From Gluconacetobacter tumulisoli (GTDB taxonomy: Bacteria > Pseudomonadota > Alphaproteobacteria > Acetobacterales > Acetobacteraceae): a stretch of 64,000 nucleotides of DNA. How positions within the stretch are numbered: position 1 is the stretch's first letter; every line of letters begins with the position of its first letter. Below the pieces are notes generated by a model. It searched no databases. It had not been told where the DNA came from and was given only the letters and a program-made list of their open reading frames with translations. This document shows, in pieces, positions 57,787 through 64,000 of this stretch. Location of the stretch: positions 186,001 through 250,000 of the forward strand of contig NZ_JABEQM010000002.1 in NCBI RefSeq assembly GCF_014174155.1, given 5' to 3'. Made by a program: the position numbers and the translations under genes.

Positions 57787-58620
57787 ATGCGCCTTCTGAT
57801 TGTTCTGGACAGACCCGATACTGCGCTCTTTACGCTCAAGACGGCGGGTGCTTTGGCCGAACGGTTGCATGCGGATCATATTCGCATCCTGCATCCCCGC
57901 CTTGCGGACAATCCCGCGTTCCAGACTCCCGATGAGGGGATGCCGACCACGGGGGAACAGCAGCGTTTCGCTCGCGAGGTGACCGAACGCGCCGACAAAT
58001 TGCGTGAAATAGCCTCTGCCTGGATGGGGCCGGCGCCAGCCGGCGTGCGACATCAACCCGACAGGCAATGGGTCGAAATCGCGGGGGACGTACGCAAGAT
58101 CGCGGCGCAGGAAGCGCGAAGCGCCGATTTCGTCATTCATGGCCGCCCTCGTGCGGGCGATCCGGGCTATGTCGCGGACGCCTTCGCGGGCATCCTCTAT
58201 GACGCGGAAGCCACGCTGGTTGTCGCCCCGCTTCAGGACTATTCCTCCGTCGGGCGGAGGCCGGTGATCGGATGGCGTCCCTCTCGCGCGCTCGACAATG
58301 CCATCGCGGCCGCCATGCCCCTGCTGGAAGCCGCCGAACGCGTAACCCTCATTATCGGCGAGCATGCCGGCACCAGGACGAAGCTGCCGGAGTTCACCGA
58401 CGCCCTGGCCGACCGAGGCGTAAAGATCATTGTCGACCGGTTCAGGATCGATGGAGACGGCGACGTTGGCGAGCAGATTCGTGCCCATGCCCTGGCCGCC
58501 AATGCCGACCTCCTCATCATGGGTGCCTATACCCGGCCGCATTTTCTCGAATGGCTGTTCGGCGGCCCCACACAGGATGTGTTCGCCCACGCCACCCTGC
58601 CGATCCTGACCCATCACTGA
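57787..58620 (+). CDS. Universal stress protein, tandem UspA domains
   Basis: A 277-residue protein with two Usp-like halves: MRLLIVLDRPDTALFTLKTAGALAERLHADHIRIL and RPVIGWRPSRALDNAIAAAMPLLEAAERVTLIIGE, ending with ALAANADLLIMGAYTRPHFLEWLFGGPTQDVFAHATLPILTHH, where MGAY and the FGG loop mark the nucleotide site. USPs of this layout are common next to crcB under fluoride riboswitches. The ATG at 57787 has GGGAG 9 nt before it; an in-frame ATG at 57676 lies inside the riboswitch and is excluded. Confidence 0.9.
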   Translation: MRLLIVLDRPDTALFTLKTAGALAERLHADHIRILHPRLADNPAFQTPDEGMPTTGEQQRFAREVTERADKLREIASAWMGPAPAGVRHQPDRQWVEIAGDVRKIAAQEARSADFVIHGRPRAGDPGYVADAFAGILYDAEATLVVAPLQDYSSVGRRPVIGWRPSRALDNAIAAAMPLLEAAERVTLIIGEHAGTRTKLPEFTDALADRGVKIIVDRFRIDGDGDVGEQIRAHALAANADLLIMGAYTRPHFLEWLFGGPTQDVFAHATLPILTHH

Positions 58621-58675
58621 ATATTGAAAAAGAGCGTTCGCAGCGGCTGAGCATGCGGGCCTGGAGGATATATCC

Positions 58676-59128
58676 ATGACGTCTGGCTTTCTCACCCCGA
58701 TGTGGATCGCCGTCGCGGGCGCGATGGGAACATTGCTTCGTTATTACATGGGTCTTTTGACACTATCCTGGAGCCAGCGGCTACCGTGGGGCACAATCCT
58801 CATCAATGTGACGGGCTCCTTTGCCATTGCTTTCTTCAGTGCCCTGACGGCTGCTCACGCCCGCTTTCCCGCTTCGAACGAAACCCGGCTGATCGTCATG
58901 GCGGGGATCTGCGGTGGCTATACGACGTTTTCGGCCTTCAGCCTCCAGACCATCGATCTCGCCCGCGATGGCGCTCTGGGGCGCGCCCTGCTCAATATCA
59001 CCTTCTCACTGGTCCTGTGCCTCGGCGCCACGGCAGTCGGATATGTGTCCGCCGATGGGATCAACCAGCACTCTGCGGGTGCCCGCACCCCGCCCACGCC
59101 CGACCCTGTCACCCGGCAGGGCACGTAA
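58676..59128 (+). CDS. crcB: Fluoride channel/exporter CrcB (Fluc)
   Basis: A 150-residue four-helix protein: AGAMGTLLRYYMGLLTL, WGTILINVTGSFAIAFFSAL and GICGGYTTFSAFSLQTIDLARDG are the Fluc signature, including the Asn and Phe residues lining the pore. It exports fluoride as a dual-topology dimer. A GGAGGA site precedes the ATG. It is 55 nt after usp and under the rightward riboswitch. The C-terminal 25 residues are a hydrophilic extension (GINQHSAGARTPPTP). Confidence 0.95.
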   Translation: MTSGFLTPMWIAVAGAMGTLLRYYMGLLTLSWSQRLPWGTILINVTGSFAIAFFSALTAAHARFPASNETRLIVMAGICGGYTTFSAFSLQTIDLARDGALGRALLNITFSLVLCLGATAVGYVSADGINQHSAGARTPPTPDPVTRQGT

Positions 59129-59323
59129 GAACGAAACATCGGTCCATTTGTATATTACGGATGATATATTACGGCGCCCTGACGATTGCGACCTCTCGCG
59201 TTAACCGGCATCCCGTCTCGCAGGGCATTCAAGCCTGAATGCATTTCCCCTGACGGCTACGTGCTCTTGCACGCACGGAGCGGTCCGCAGGCCAAAGCCA
59301 TGGACATTGCTCGTACCGGCCTC

Positions 59324-59716
59324 CTATCCGCCGCGTGATCGCACATAGCGCGCAAGGTCCCCCGTTATCAGGTCCCAGTCGAGCGCCTCGCTCGTCCAGA
59401 CATGAAAGGTCGGAGGAATCGCATTCGGGTTGTCCAGGCTCACCGTCATGACGTCGAGTTCGCCGGGCGTGTCATCCCGGCGATAGGTCAGGGGGGACCC
59501 GCATCGGCCGCAGAAGCTCCGGATGACGCCGGGTGAGGAACTATAATCGACCGGCACACCGCGCGTGTAGCGAAAGCCCGCGGACAGCACGCCAACGAAG
59601 GGAAGTCGGGGCGACGATGCAGCACGCCGGCAGGTCTCGCAATGGCAGATGCCACTGCTGACCGGTTCGCCCTCGGCGATATAGCGCACGGCGCCGCAAA
59701 GACATCCACCCTCCAT
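59324..59716 (-). CDS. GFA family protein (CENP-V/glutathione-dependent formaldehyde-activating)
   Basis: A 130-residue zinc protein. Cys ligands appear in GGCLCGAVRY, ICHCETCRRAASS and FCGRCGSPLTYR, the standard GFA pattern. Family members bind glutathione or form S-hydroxymethylglutathione; most are uncharacterised. It stands alone between crcB and a GNAT gene. Confidence 0.9.
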   Translation of the reverse strand: MEGGCLCGAVRYIAEGEPVSSGICHCETCRRAASSPRLPFVGVLSAGFRYTRGVPVDYSSSPGVIRSFCGRCGSPLTYRRDDTPGELDVMTVSLDNPNAIPPTFHVWTSEALDWDLITGDLARYVRSRGG

Positions 59717-59881
59717 CTACCCCTCCGACATTGGCCGGTTCGACCATTTCACACAACCGACCTCATCATGGGCGGCATAAATCGACGCTACCCGGACGCC
59801 ACCTCGATTTCCGGACAGTCTCCAGGATAGGGTGCCTGCCATGTCTCTGATTGAAAGAAGAAAGCAGAGCCACGCATTCAC

Positions 59882-60343
59882 CTACTCCAGGTCGAGATGC
59901 AGAAATTGGTTGAAGCTGCTTGGTGTATAAAGGCCAAATGCTTCACCAGCCGTGAAGCCGTACCGACGATAAAGGGTCAGCGCCGGATCAAACGCCGCAC
60001 CGCGCCCCGTCTCCAGACTCGGGCGCCGGACCCCCCGGTTTTTTGCGGTCGCGATGATCGTGTCCAGAAGTGCGCGCCCCACGCCTTTTCGGACGAAATC
60101 GGGGTGCGTCCGCATGGATTTCACTTCGGCCATATCGGCCGACAGCATTTTCAATGCGCCTATCCCGGCGACCCGATCCTGACACCAGGCCGCCCAGACT
60201 GTCACGTCCGGAGTGGCGAGGCCGGACAAATCGAGAGCATAGACACTGTCGGGAGGTGACTGGGCACGCATTCCGGCAAGATGCAGCGCGAGCAATTCGC
60301 GCGTCTGCTCACCTGACAGATCGTCTTCGCGGATCTCGAACAT
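59882..60343 (-). CDS. GNAT family N-acetyltransferase
   Basis: A 153-residue acetyltransferase: VAGIGALKMLSADMAEVKSMRTHPDFVRKGVGRALLDTIIATAKNRGVRRPSLETG holds the acetyl-CoA loop (RKGVGRALL), and YRRYGFTAGEAFG the C-terminal strand. Substrate unknown. Start 60343 (MFEIRED) gives the usual N-terminal strand; the frame is open to an ATG at 60403. Confidence 0.9.
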   Translation of the reverse strand: MFEIREDDLSGEQTRELLALHLAGMRAQSPPDSVYALDLSGLATPDVTVWAAWCQDRVAGIGALKMLSADMAEVKSMRTHPDFVRKGVGRALLDTIIATAKNRGVRRPSLETGRGAAFDPALTLYRRYGFTAGEAFGLYTPSSFNQFLHLDLE

Positions 60344-60554
60344 GCGACTCGCCTCTCCGAACGGCATGAATAATATGTCCGCATTTTGCAGTAGAGAAAA
60401 CAAGCACCAATGCCGTCAATGACGGCGACAGCAGTAATACATCTCCTCCGGCCAATGCGGGCCTTTCACATATTCGCCCCCGGAAGCCGCCAACCCGCCT
60501 CCGGCCGATTGCAGACCCATCCGCACATCACGCAATCGCCCTTCGGCAACAGCC

Positions 60555-61673
60555 TCACACCCCCACCCGCCCCCGATAATGCTCCAGCACGCCGGCCAGG
60601 GCATCCGGCGCGATGGCGCCGCGCAGGCCCGCGGCGGCCCCGGCCGCGGCGGGGGTCGCGCGGGCGACCATGGCGGCCTCGTACCGCGCGACGGCCGGCC
60701 ATCCCGTCCCGTCGCCCAGCGCATCCGCCAGGTCGGCGGCATCGGCCAGCGCCAGGTTCGCCCCCTCTCCCCCGAAGGGCGACATCAGGTGCGCCGCATC
60801 CCCCAGCAGCGTCACCCCCGGCCGGCCGGGCCATCGGTACCCGATCGGCAGCGCGTGAAGCGCCCGCACCGCGATCAGGTCGCCGCGTTCGACCAGATAT
60901 CGCAGCGCGGGCGCCCAGCCGGCGAAAACCTCCATCATGGCGGCCCGGACCGCCCGCGGCGACGCCACCGCCAGGCCGTGGGCGGCGGCCTCCGGCATGC
61001 GGCGCATCGCATAGGCGCGGATGTGCCCATGGCCGTTGCGTTGGGCGATCAGCGCCCGGCAATCGCCGACCGCCATCATCTTGCCACCCCCCACCAGATC
61101 GTCGACCAGGGGATGCCGATGCGCGTCGAATCCGAACTCGACCAGCGTCACGCCTTCATAGGCCGGCACGACATCCGACAGCAGCGGTCGCACGCGCGAC
61201 CACGCGCCATCCGCGCCCACGACGATGTCGAAAATTTCGGCACCCCCGCGCCAGCCGATCCGATAGCGGCCGTCCGGCGCCGGCGTTATCGCCGCGACCG
61301 CGCAGCCCCAGCGCACCGTGCCCGGCGCCAGCGCGTCCAGCAGGATCCGGCGCAGCACCGTGCGGTCGATTTCCGGCCGGTCGTCCCCCGCGCCGTCGCG
61401 ATCGAACAGCAGCACGCCGTCCGGATCATGGAGCCGATCGCCCTGGTCCTCCGGACGCGCCGCGGCGCGAAACGCGGCCTCCAGCCCCGCACGCCGCATG
61501 GCACGCTGGCCGGTGTCGGGATGCAGGTCCAGCGAGCCCCCCTGCGGGCGCGCCCCGGCATGGGCGTCGCGCTCGAAAACGGTGGCGGCAATGCCCCGGC
61601 CGTGCAGCAGCCGCGCCAGCATCAATCCGCCGGGCCCACCGCCGACAATCGCGATGCGAGGGGATGTCGTCAT
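60555..61673 (-). CDS. FAD-dependent monooxygenase (TetX/UbiH-like)
   Basis: A 372-residue flavoprotein: IAIVGGGPGGLMLARLLHGRGIAATVFERD is the FAD dinucleotide motif, FDIVVGADGAWSRVRPLL the DG motif, and VTLLGDAAHLMSPFGGEGANLALADAADLADAL the GD motif. The PHBH-fold layout matches TetX-type hydroxylases acting on aromatic or tetracycline-like molecules. The start at 61673 excludes 13 extra residues. Divergent from a MarR regulator over twin palindromes, so it is probably induced by its substrate. Confidence 0.88.
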   Translation of the reverse strand: MTTSPRIAIVGGGPGGLMLARLLHGRGIAATVFERDAHAGARPQGGSLDLHPDTGQRAMRRAGLEAAFRAAARPEDQGDRLHDPDGVLLFDRDGAGDDRPEIDRTVLRRILLDALAPGTVRWGCAVAAITPAPDGRYRIGWRGGAEIFDIVVGADGAWSRVRPLLSDVVPAYEGVTLVEFGFDAHRHPLVDDLVGGGKMMAVGDCRALIAQRNGHGHIRAYAMRRMPEAAAHGLAVASPRAVRAAMMEVFAGWAPALRYLVERGDLIAVRALHALPIGYRWPGRPGVTLLGDAAHLMSPFGGEGANLALADAADLADALGDGTGWPAVARYEAAMVARATPAAAGAAAGLRGAIAPDALAGVLEHYRGRVGV

Positions 61674-61690
61674 GACGAACTCCGTGATAC

Positions 61691-61723
61691 ATAGGACCCT
61701 ATATATAAACATAGGCGCCTATG
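61691..61723. promoter_or_regulatory. Twin palindromic MarR operators
   Basis: ATAGGACCCTAT (61691-61702) and CATAGGCGCCTATG (61710-61723) share the core ATAGG-N2-CCTAT and lie 19 bp apart centre to centre between the divergent monooxygenase and MarR genes. The second is a perfect 14-bp palindrome ending 2 nt before the MarR ATG. They would let MarR repress both genes. Confidence 0.65.
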
Positions 61724-61725
61724 CA

Positions 61726-62193
61726 ATGGCAGATGAAACAGATGAAGAAGCCGGCGAAGACTGGGATCCGATGAAGACCCCCGGCCATTACATCAGCCGA
61801 ATCGCCCGCGGCTTCGCACGGGCCGGCGACGCGCGGCTGGGCGCGGTGGGCTTCGCCACCGCCCAATTGCCGGTACTGACCGCCCTCAAGGACGGCGCGA
61901 AACTGTCGCAGGCCGAACTCGCGCGCTGGGCCCGGGTGGAGCAGCCGACCATGGCGCAGCTCCTGGCCCGCATGGAACGCGACGGCATCATCCGGCGCGA
62001 ACCCGATCCCCGCGATCGCCGCAGCAGCCTGGTGTCGCTGACCGCGCAGGCGCAGGCCCGGCTCCCCGCCGGCCGGGCGATCCTCGCCCAGGGCAACAGG
62101 GACGCGACCCGCGGCATGACGGACGACGAGGTGGACACGCTCGTCACCCTGCTGCGCCGCGTCCTCGCCAATGTCGAGGCCATGGAGGGCTGA
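61726..62193 (+). CDS. MarR family transcriptional regulator
   Basis: A 155-residue MarR protein: LKDGAKLSQAELARWARVEQPTMAQLLARMERDGIIRREPDPRDRRSSLVSLTAQAQ is the winged helix with the DPRDRRSS wing. The N-terminus is acidic (ADETDEEAGEDWD). It is divergent from the FAD monooxygenase; the operators overlap its start region. Likely controlled by an aromatic ligand. Confidence 0.9.
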   Translation: MADETDEEAGEDWDPMKTPGHYISRIARGFARAGDARLGAVGFATAQLPVLTALKDGAKLSQAELARWARVEQPTMAQLLARMERDGIIRREPDPRDRRSSLVSLTAQAQARLPAGRAILAQGNRDATRGMTDDEVDTLVTLLRRVLANVEAMEG

Positions 62194-62249
62194 TCCCGCC
62201 GCCATCCGGGGGCGGCCCGTCATGTGCAAGACCACGCGACGCGAAAATA

Positions 62250-62276
62250 TGTCACACGCCACGCACCTGTCCCGTC
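62250..62276 (+). promoter_or_regulatory. ECF41-type promoter (TGTCACA-N16-CGTC)
   Basis: TGTCACA at 62250-62256 and CGTC at 62273-62276 with exactly 16 nt between match the promoter described for ECF41 sigma factors. It lies 31 nt before the carboxymuconolactone decarboxylase start, indicating autoregulation of the module. Confidence 0.75.
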
Positions 62277-62307
62277 TTGAGGAAAACCAGCCCGAAGGAT
62301 CCCCCCC

Positions 62308-62766
62308 ATGACGGAACGTCTCGACTATTACGCCACCTCTCCCGCGCTTCTCGGGAAGATGCTGGACCTGGAACACGCCATCGCGTCCAGCGGCCTGGAC
62401 CGGACCCTTCTCGAACTCGTGAAGATCCGGGCGTCCCAGATCAACGGATGCGCCTTCTGCCTCGACATGCATCTGCGGATCCTGCAGAAGGCAGGGGAAA
62501 GGACGGACAGGATCGTTCTTCTGGACGCGTGGCGCGAGGCACCGATCTATACGGCGCGCGAACGCGCGGCGCTCGGCTGGACCGAAGCCCTGACACTGGT
62601 CGCCTCGACGCATGCACCGGATGATGCCTACGAAGCCCTGGCCGGCCATTTCACCGAACAGGACATCGTCCAGCTCACGCTGGCGATCGCGATGATCAAC
62701 GGCTGGAACCGCATCGTCATGGGTTTTCGGGCGCTGCCCCGTGCGCCGCGCATGCCCGGAAACTGA
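62308..62766 (+). CDS. Carboxymuconolactone decarboxylase/AhpD-like protein
   Basis: A 152-residue all-helical protein: RTLLELVKIRASQINGCAFCLDMHLRILQKAGE carries the E...CxxC...H alkylhydroperoxidase motif (CAFC). Such proteins are putative peroxidases. In ECF41 loci a CMD-family gene is the usual partner and target of the sigma factor (COE family). Its stop is 1 nt before the sigma gene. Confidence 0.92.
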   Translation: MTERLDYYATSPALLGKMLDLEHAIASSGLDRTLLELVKIRASQINGCAFCLDMHLRILQKAGERTDRIVLLDAWREAPIYTARERAALGWTEALTLVASTHAPDDAYEALAGHFTEQDIVQLTLAIAMINGWNRIVMGFRALPRAPRMPGN

Positions 62767-62767
62767 C

Positions 62768-63652
62768 ATGTCCGGCCCGACCGAAATCTTCATGCAGGCC
62801 CGCCCCGACATGATTGGCGTGGCCTATCGCATGACGGGTTCCCTGTCGGTCGCCGAGGACATGGCGCAGGACGCCTTCCTGCGCTGGCACGCGGCGGACC
62901 GCACGGTCATCGCGAACCCCCGGGCGTGGCTTCTCAAGGTCGTGACGCGCCTGTGCCTGGACTGGCTCAGGTCCGCGTCGCACCGGCGCGAACGTTATAT
63001 CGGCCCATGGCTTCCCGAACCCCTGCTGGAGACGCCGGATGCGCCGCAGGCGATGAAACACATGCATGACCAGGACCTGTCGGTCGCCTTCCTGCTGCTG
63101 CTGCGGAGCCTGTCCCCGGCGGAGCGCGCCGTGTTCATCCTGCACGATCTCTTCGAGACGCCGTTTCACGATCTGGCCGCTCTGCTGGGCCGGAGCGAAG
63201 AGGCCTGCCGCCAGCTGGCGTCGCGCGCCCGGCGACATCTGGGCCGGCCGGATGTCCGCCCGGCCCAGGGCCATGAGGCCGCCATGCGCCTCGCCGAGGC
63301 CTTTCTTGCGGCATCCCGCAAAGGCGACGAAACGACCCTGCGGAACCTGCTCGCGCGGGATGTCCGCCTTGTTTCGGACGGTGGAGGACGACGCCCGGCG
63401 GCCCGCAATGTCATCGAAGGGGCCGACAGGATCTGTCGCCTGTTCGTCGCCCAGGCACGCAGGACCGCCGGCCGGCCGGCCGCCGTCCTCTACCGGGGCC
63501 TGATCAACGGGGCGGCGGGCTTTGTCACGCGGGAAGCCGACGGGCTGGTCCAGACCACGACGCTCCTCCTCGAAGGGGAACAGGTCACGGCCATTCATGT
63601 CGTCCGCAATCCGGACAAGCTTCGCAATGTCGAGGCGCGTCTCGTTCACTGA
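62768..63652 (+). CDS. ECF41 family RNA polymerase sigma factor with SnoaL-like C-terminal domain
   Basis: A 294-residue sigma factor. Region 2: DMIGVAYRMTGSLSVAEDMAQDAFLRW; region 4: SPAERAVFILHDLFETPFHDLAALLGRSEEACRQLASRARRHL. The linker has the GPWLPEPL motif and the C-terminal SnoaL-like domain has VSDGGGRR and NPDKL motifs, all typical of ECF41, where this domain takes the place of an anti-sigma factor. Its probable target promoter lies upstream of the preceding gene. Start 62768 by family similarity. Confidence 0.93.
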   Translation: MSGPTEIFMQARPDMIGVAYRMTGSLSVAEDMAQDAFLRWHAADRTVIANPRAWLLKVVTRLCLDWLRSASHRRERYIGPWLPEPLLETPDAPQAMKHMHDQDLSVAFLLLLRSLSPAERAVFILHDLFETPFHDLAALLGRSEEACRQLASRARRHLGRPDVRPAQGHEAAMRLAEAFLAASRKGDETTLRNLLARDVRLVSDGGGRRPAARNVIEGADRICRLFVAQARRTAGRPAAVLYRGLINGAAGFVTREADGLVQTTTLLLEGEQVTAIHVVRNPDKLRNVEARLVH

Positions 63653-63708
63653 GGGAACGGGCCGAAAATCACACGAACTTTCCGCGTATAAAAAATGGAA
63701 CACGCATC

Positions 63709-64000
63709 ATGCGCAAGTCGGTCCTCGTCCTGTCCGCAGGCCTGTCCCTCTTTTCGACCCGCCTTCTGGCGGCACCGAAAATCACCCCTCTCCTTTCTCG
63801 CGACCTCGCAGGCCGCCCCGGCGAGGAAGCCGCGATGCTGACCGTGACCTATGGCCCGGGAGAGGGCGACCCCGTTCATCGTCATGACGCCCAGGTCTTC
63901 GTCTATGTCCTGCAGGGCACGGTCACGATGCAGGTCAGGGGCTCCAGCCCGGTTACCCTTCATGAAGGGCAGACCTTCTACGAAGGGCCGAACGATATTC
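63709..64000 (+). CDS. Cupin domain protein (3' end outside window)
   Basis: The 97 visible residues begin with a signal peptide (MRKSVLVLSAGLSLFSTRLLAAP) and continue into a cupin barrel: DPVHRHDAQVFVYVLQGTVTMQVRG with the metal-binding His pair, then LHEGQTFYEG. A periplasmic small-molecule or metal-binding protein. It starts 56 nt after the sigma gene; no ECF41-type promoter is visible in that gap, so it is probably read through from the upstream one. Confidence 0.85.
   Translation, partial: MRKSVLVLSAGLSLFSTRLLAAPKITPLLSRDLAGRPGEEAAMLTVTYGPGEGDPVHRHDAQVFVYVLQGTVTMQVRGSSPVTLHEGQTFYEGPNDI

Noticed and set aside
57505-58695. Minus-strand frame over the universal stress protein
   Set aside because: Antisense to a recognised Usp protein and overlapping the rightward riboswitch; no domain seen.

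Overview
The window is a 64 kb piece of a high-GC alphaproteobacterial chromosome, most likely from an acetic acid bacterium of the Gluconacetobacter/Komagataeibacter type (Acetobacteraceae). That assignment is inferred from overall protein character, codon bias toward G/C third positions and the accessory gene content; no rRNA, tRNA or CRISPR array was seen. Both ends cut genes: a class II aldolase on the left and a cupin protein on the right.

Layout. 1-7.5 kb is an organosulfur-type locus: LLM flavin monooxygenase, class II aldolase, divergent LysR regulator, redoxin, flavin reductase and a SsuABC/TauABC-like ABC importer. 7.6-11.1 kb holds cysE and a small ORF-groES-groEL unit behind a promoter with a CIRCE-like operator. 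11.4-14.5 kb is a tight four-gene operon: 1-Cys peroxiredoxin, a Cys-less peroxiredoxin paralogue, a membrane-anchored ATP-grasp ligase and an RBBP9-like hydrolase. 14.9-18.3 kb carries wrbA, YceI, cytochrome b561, YceI and pirin. 18.3-22 kb is an Old Yellow Enzyme/MFS pair with a divergent LysR. 22-28.2 kb is a metal-handling block (chrA, multicopper oxidase, VIT transporter, arsR-arsC-arsB). 28.3-37.2 kb is a two-component system next to a MacAB/TolC-type efflux system. 37.2-44 kb has an MHS-type MFS, gamma-glutamyltransferase, TonB-dependent receptor and LysR. 44-50 kb has small proteins, a VOC protein, an HPF-cold-shock fusion, sthA and a TetR-DUF1624-DUF2834 operon. 50-52.8 kb has a secreted S1/P1 nuclease and S10 peptidase. 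52.9-56.5 kb has a PepSY membrane protein and a siderophore receptor with a Fur-like box.

56.6-59.1 kb is a fluoride-response locus. Two divergent sequences matching the fluoride (crcB-motif) riboswitch flank one intergenic region: one leads leftward into a decayed enolase gene, the other rightward into a universal stress protein and crcB. 59.3-64 kb holds GFA and GNAT proteins, an FAD monooxygenase/MarR pair with twin palindromic operators, and an ECF41 sigma factor module (carboxymuconolactone decarboxylase, ECF41, cupin) whose upstream region contains the TGTCACA-N16-CGTC promoter known for this sigma group.

The common theme is stress and detoxification: peroxide/redox, metals and arsenic, fluoride, drug efflux and heat shock, mixed with nutrient scavenging (sulfur, iron, nucleic acid, peptide). 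The most unusual items are the paired fluoride riboswitches with the eno remnant, the peroxiredoxin/Cys-less peroxiredoxin/ATP-grasp/hydrolase operon, and the NtrC-like regulator without a GAFTGA loop.
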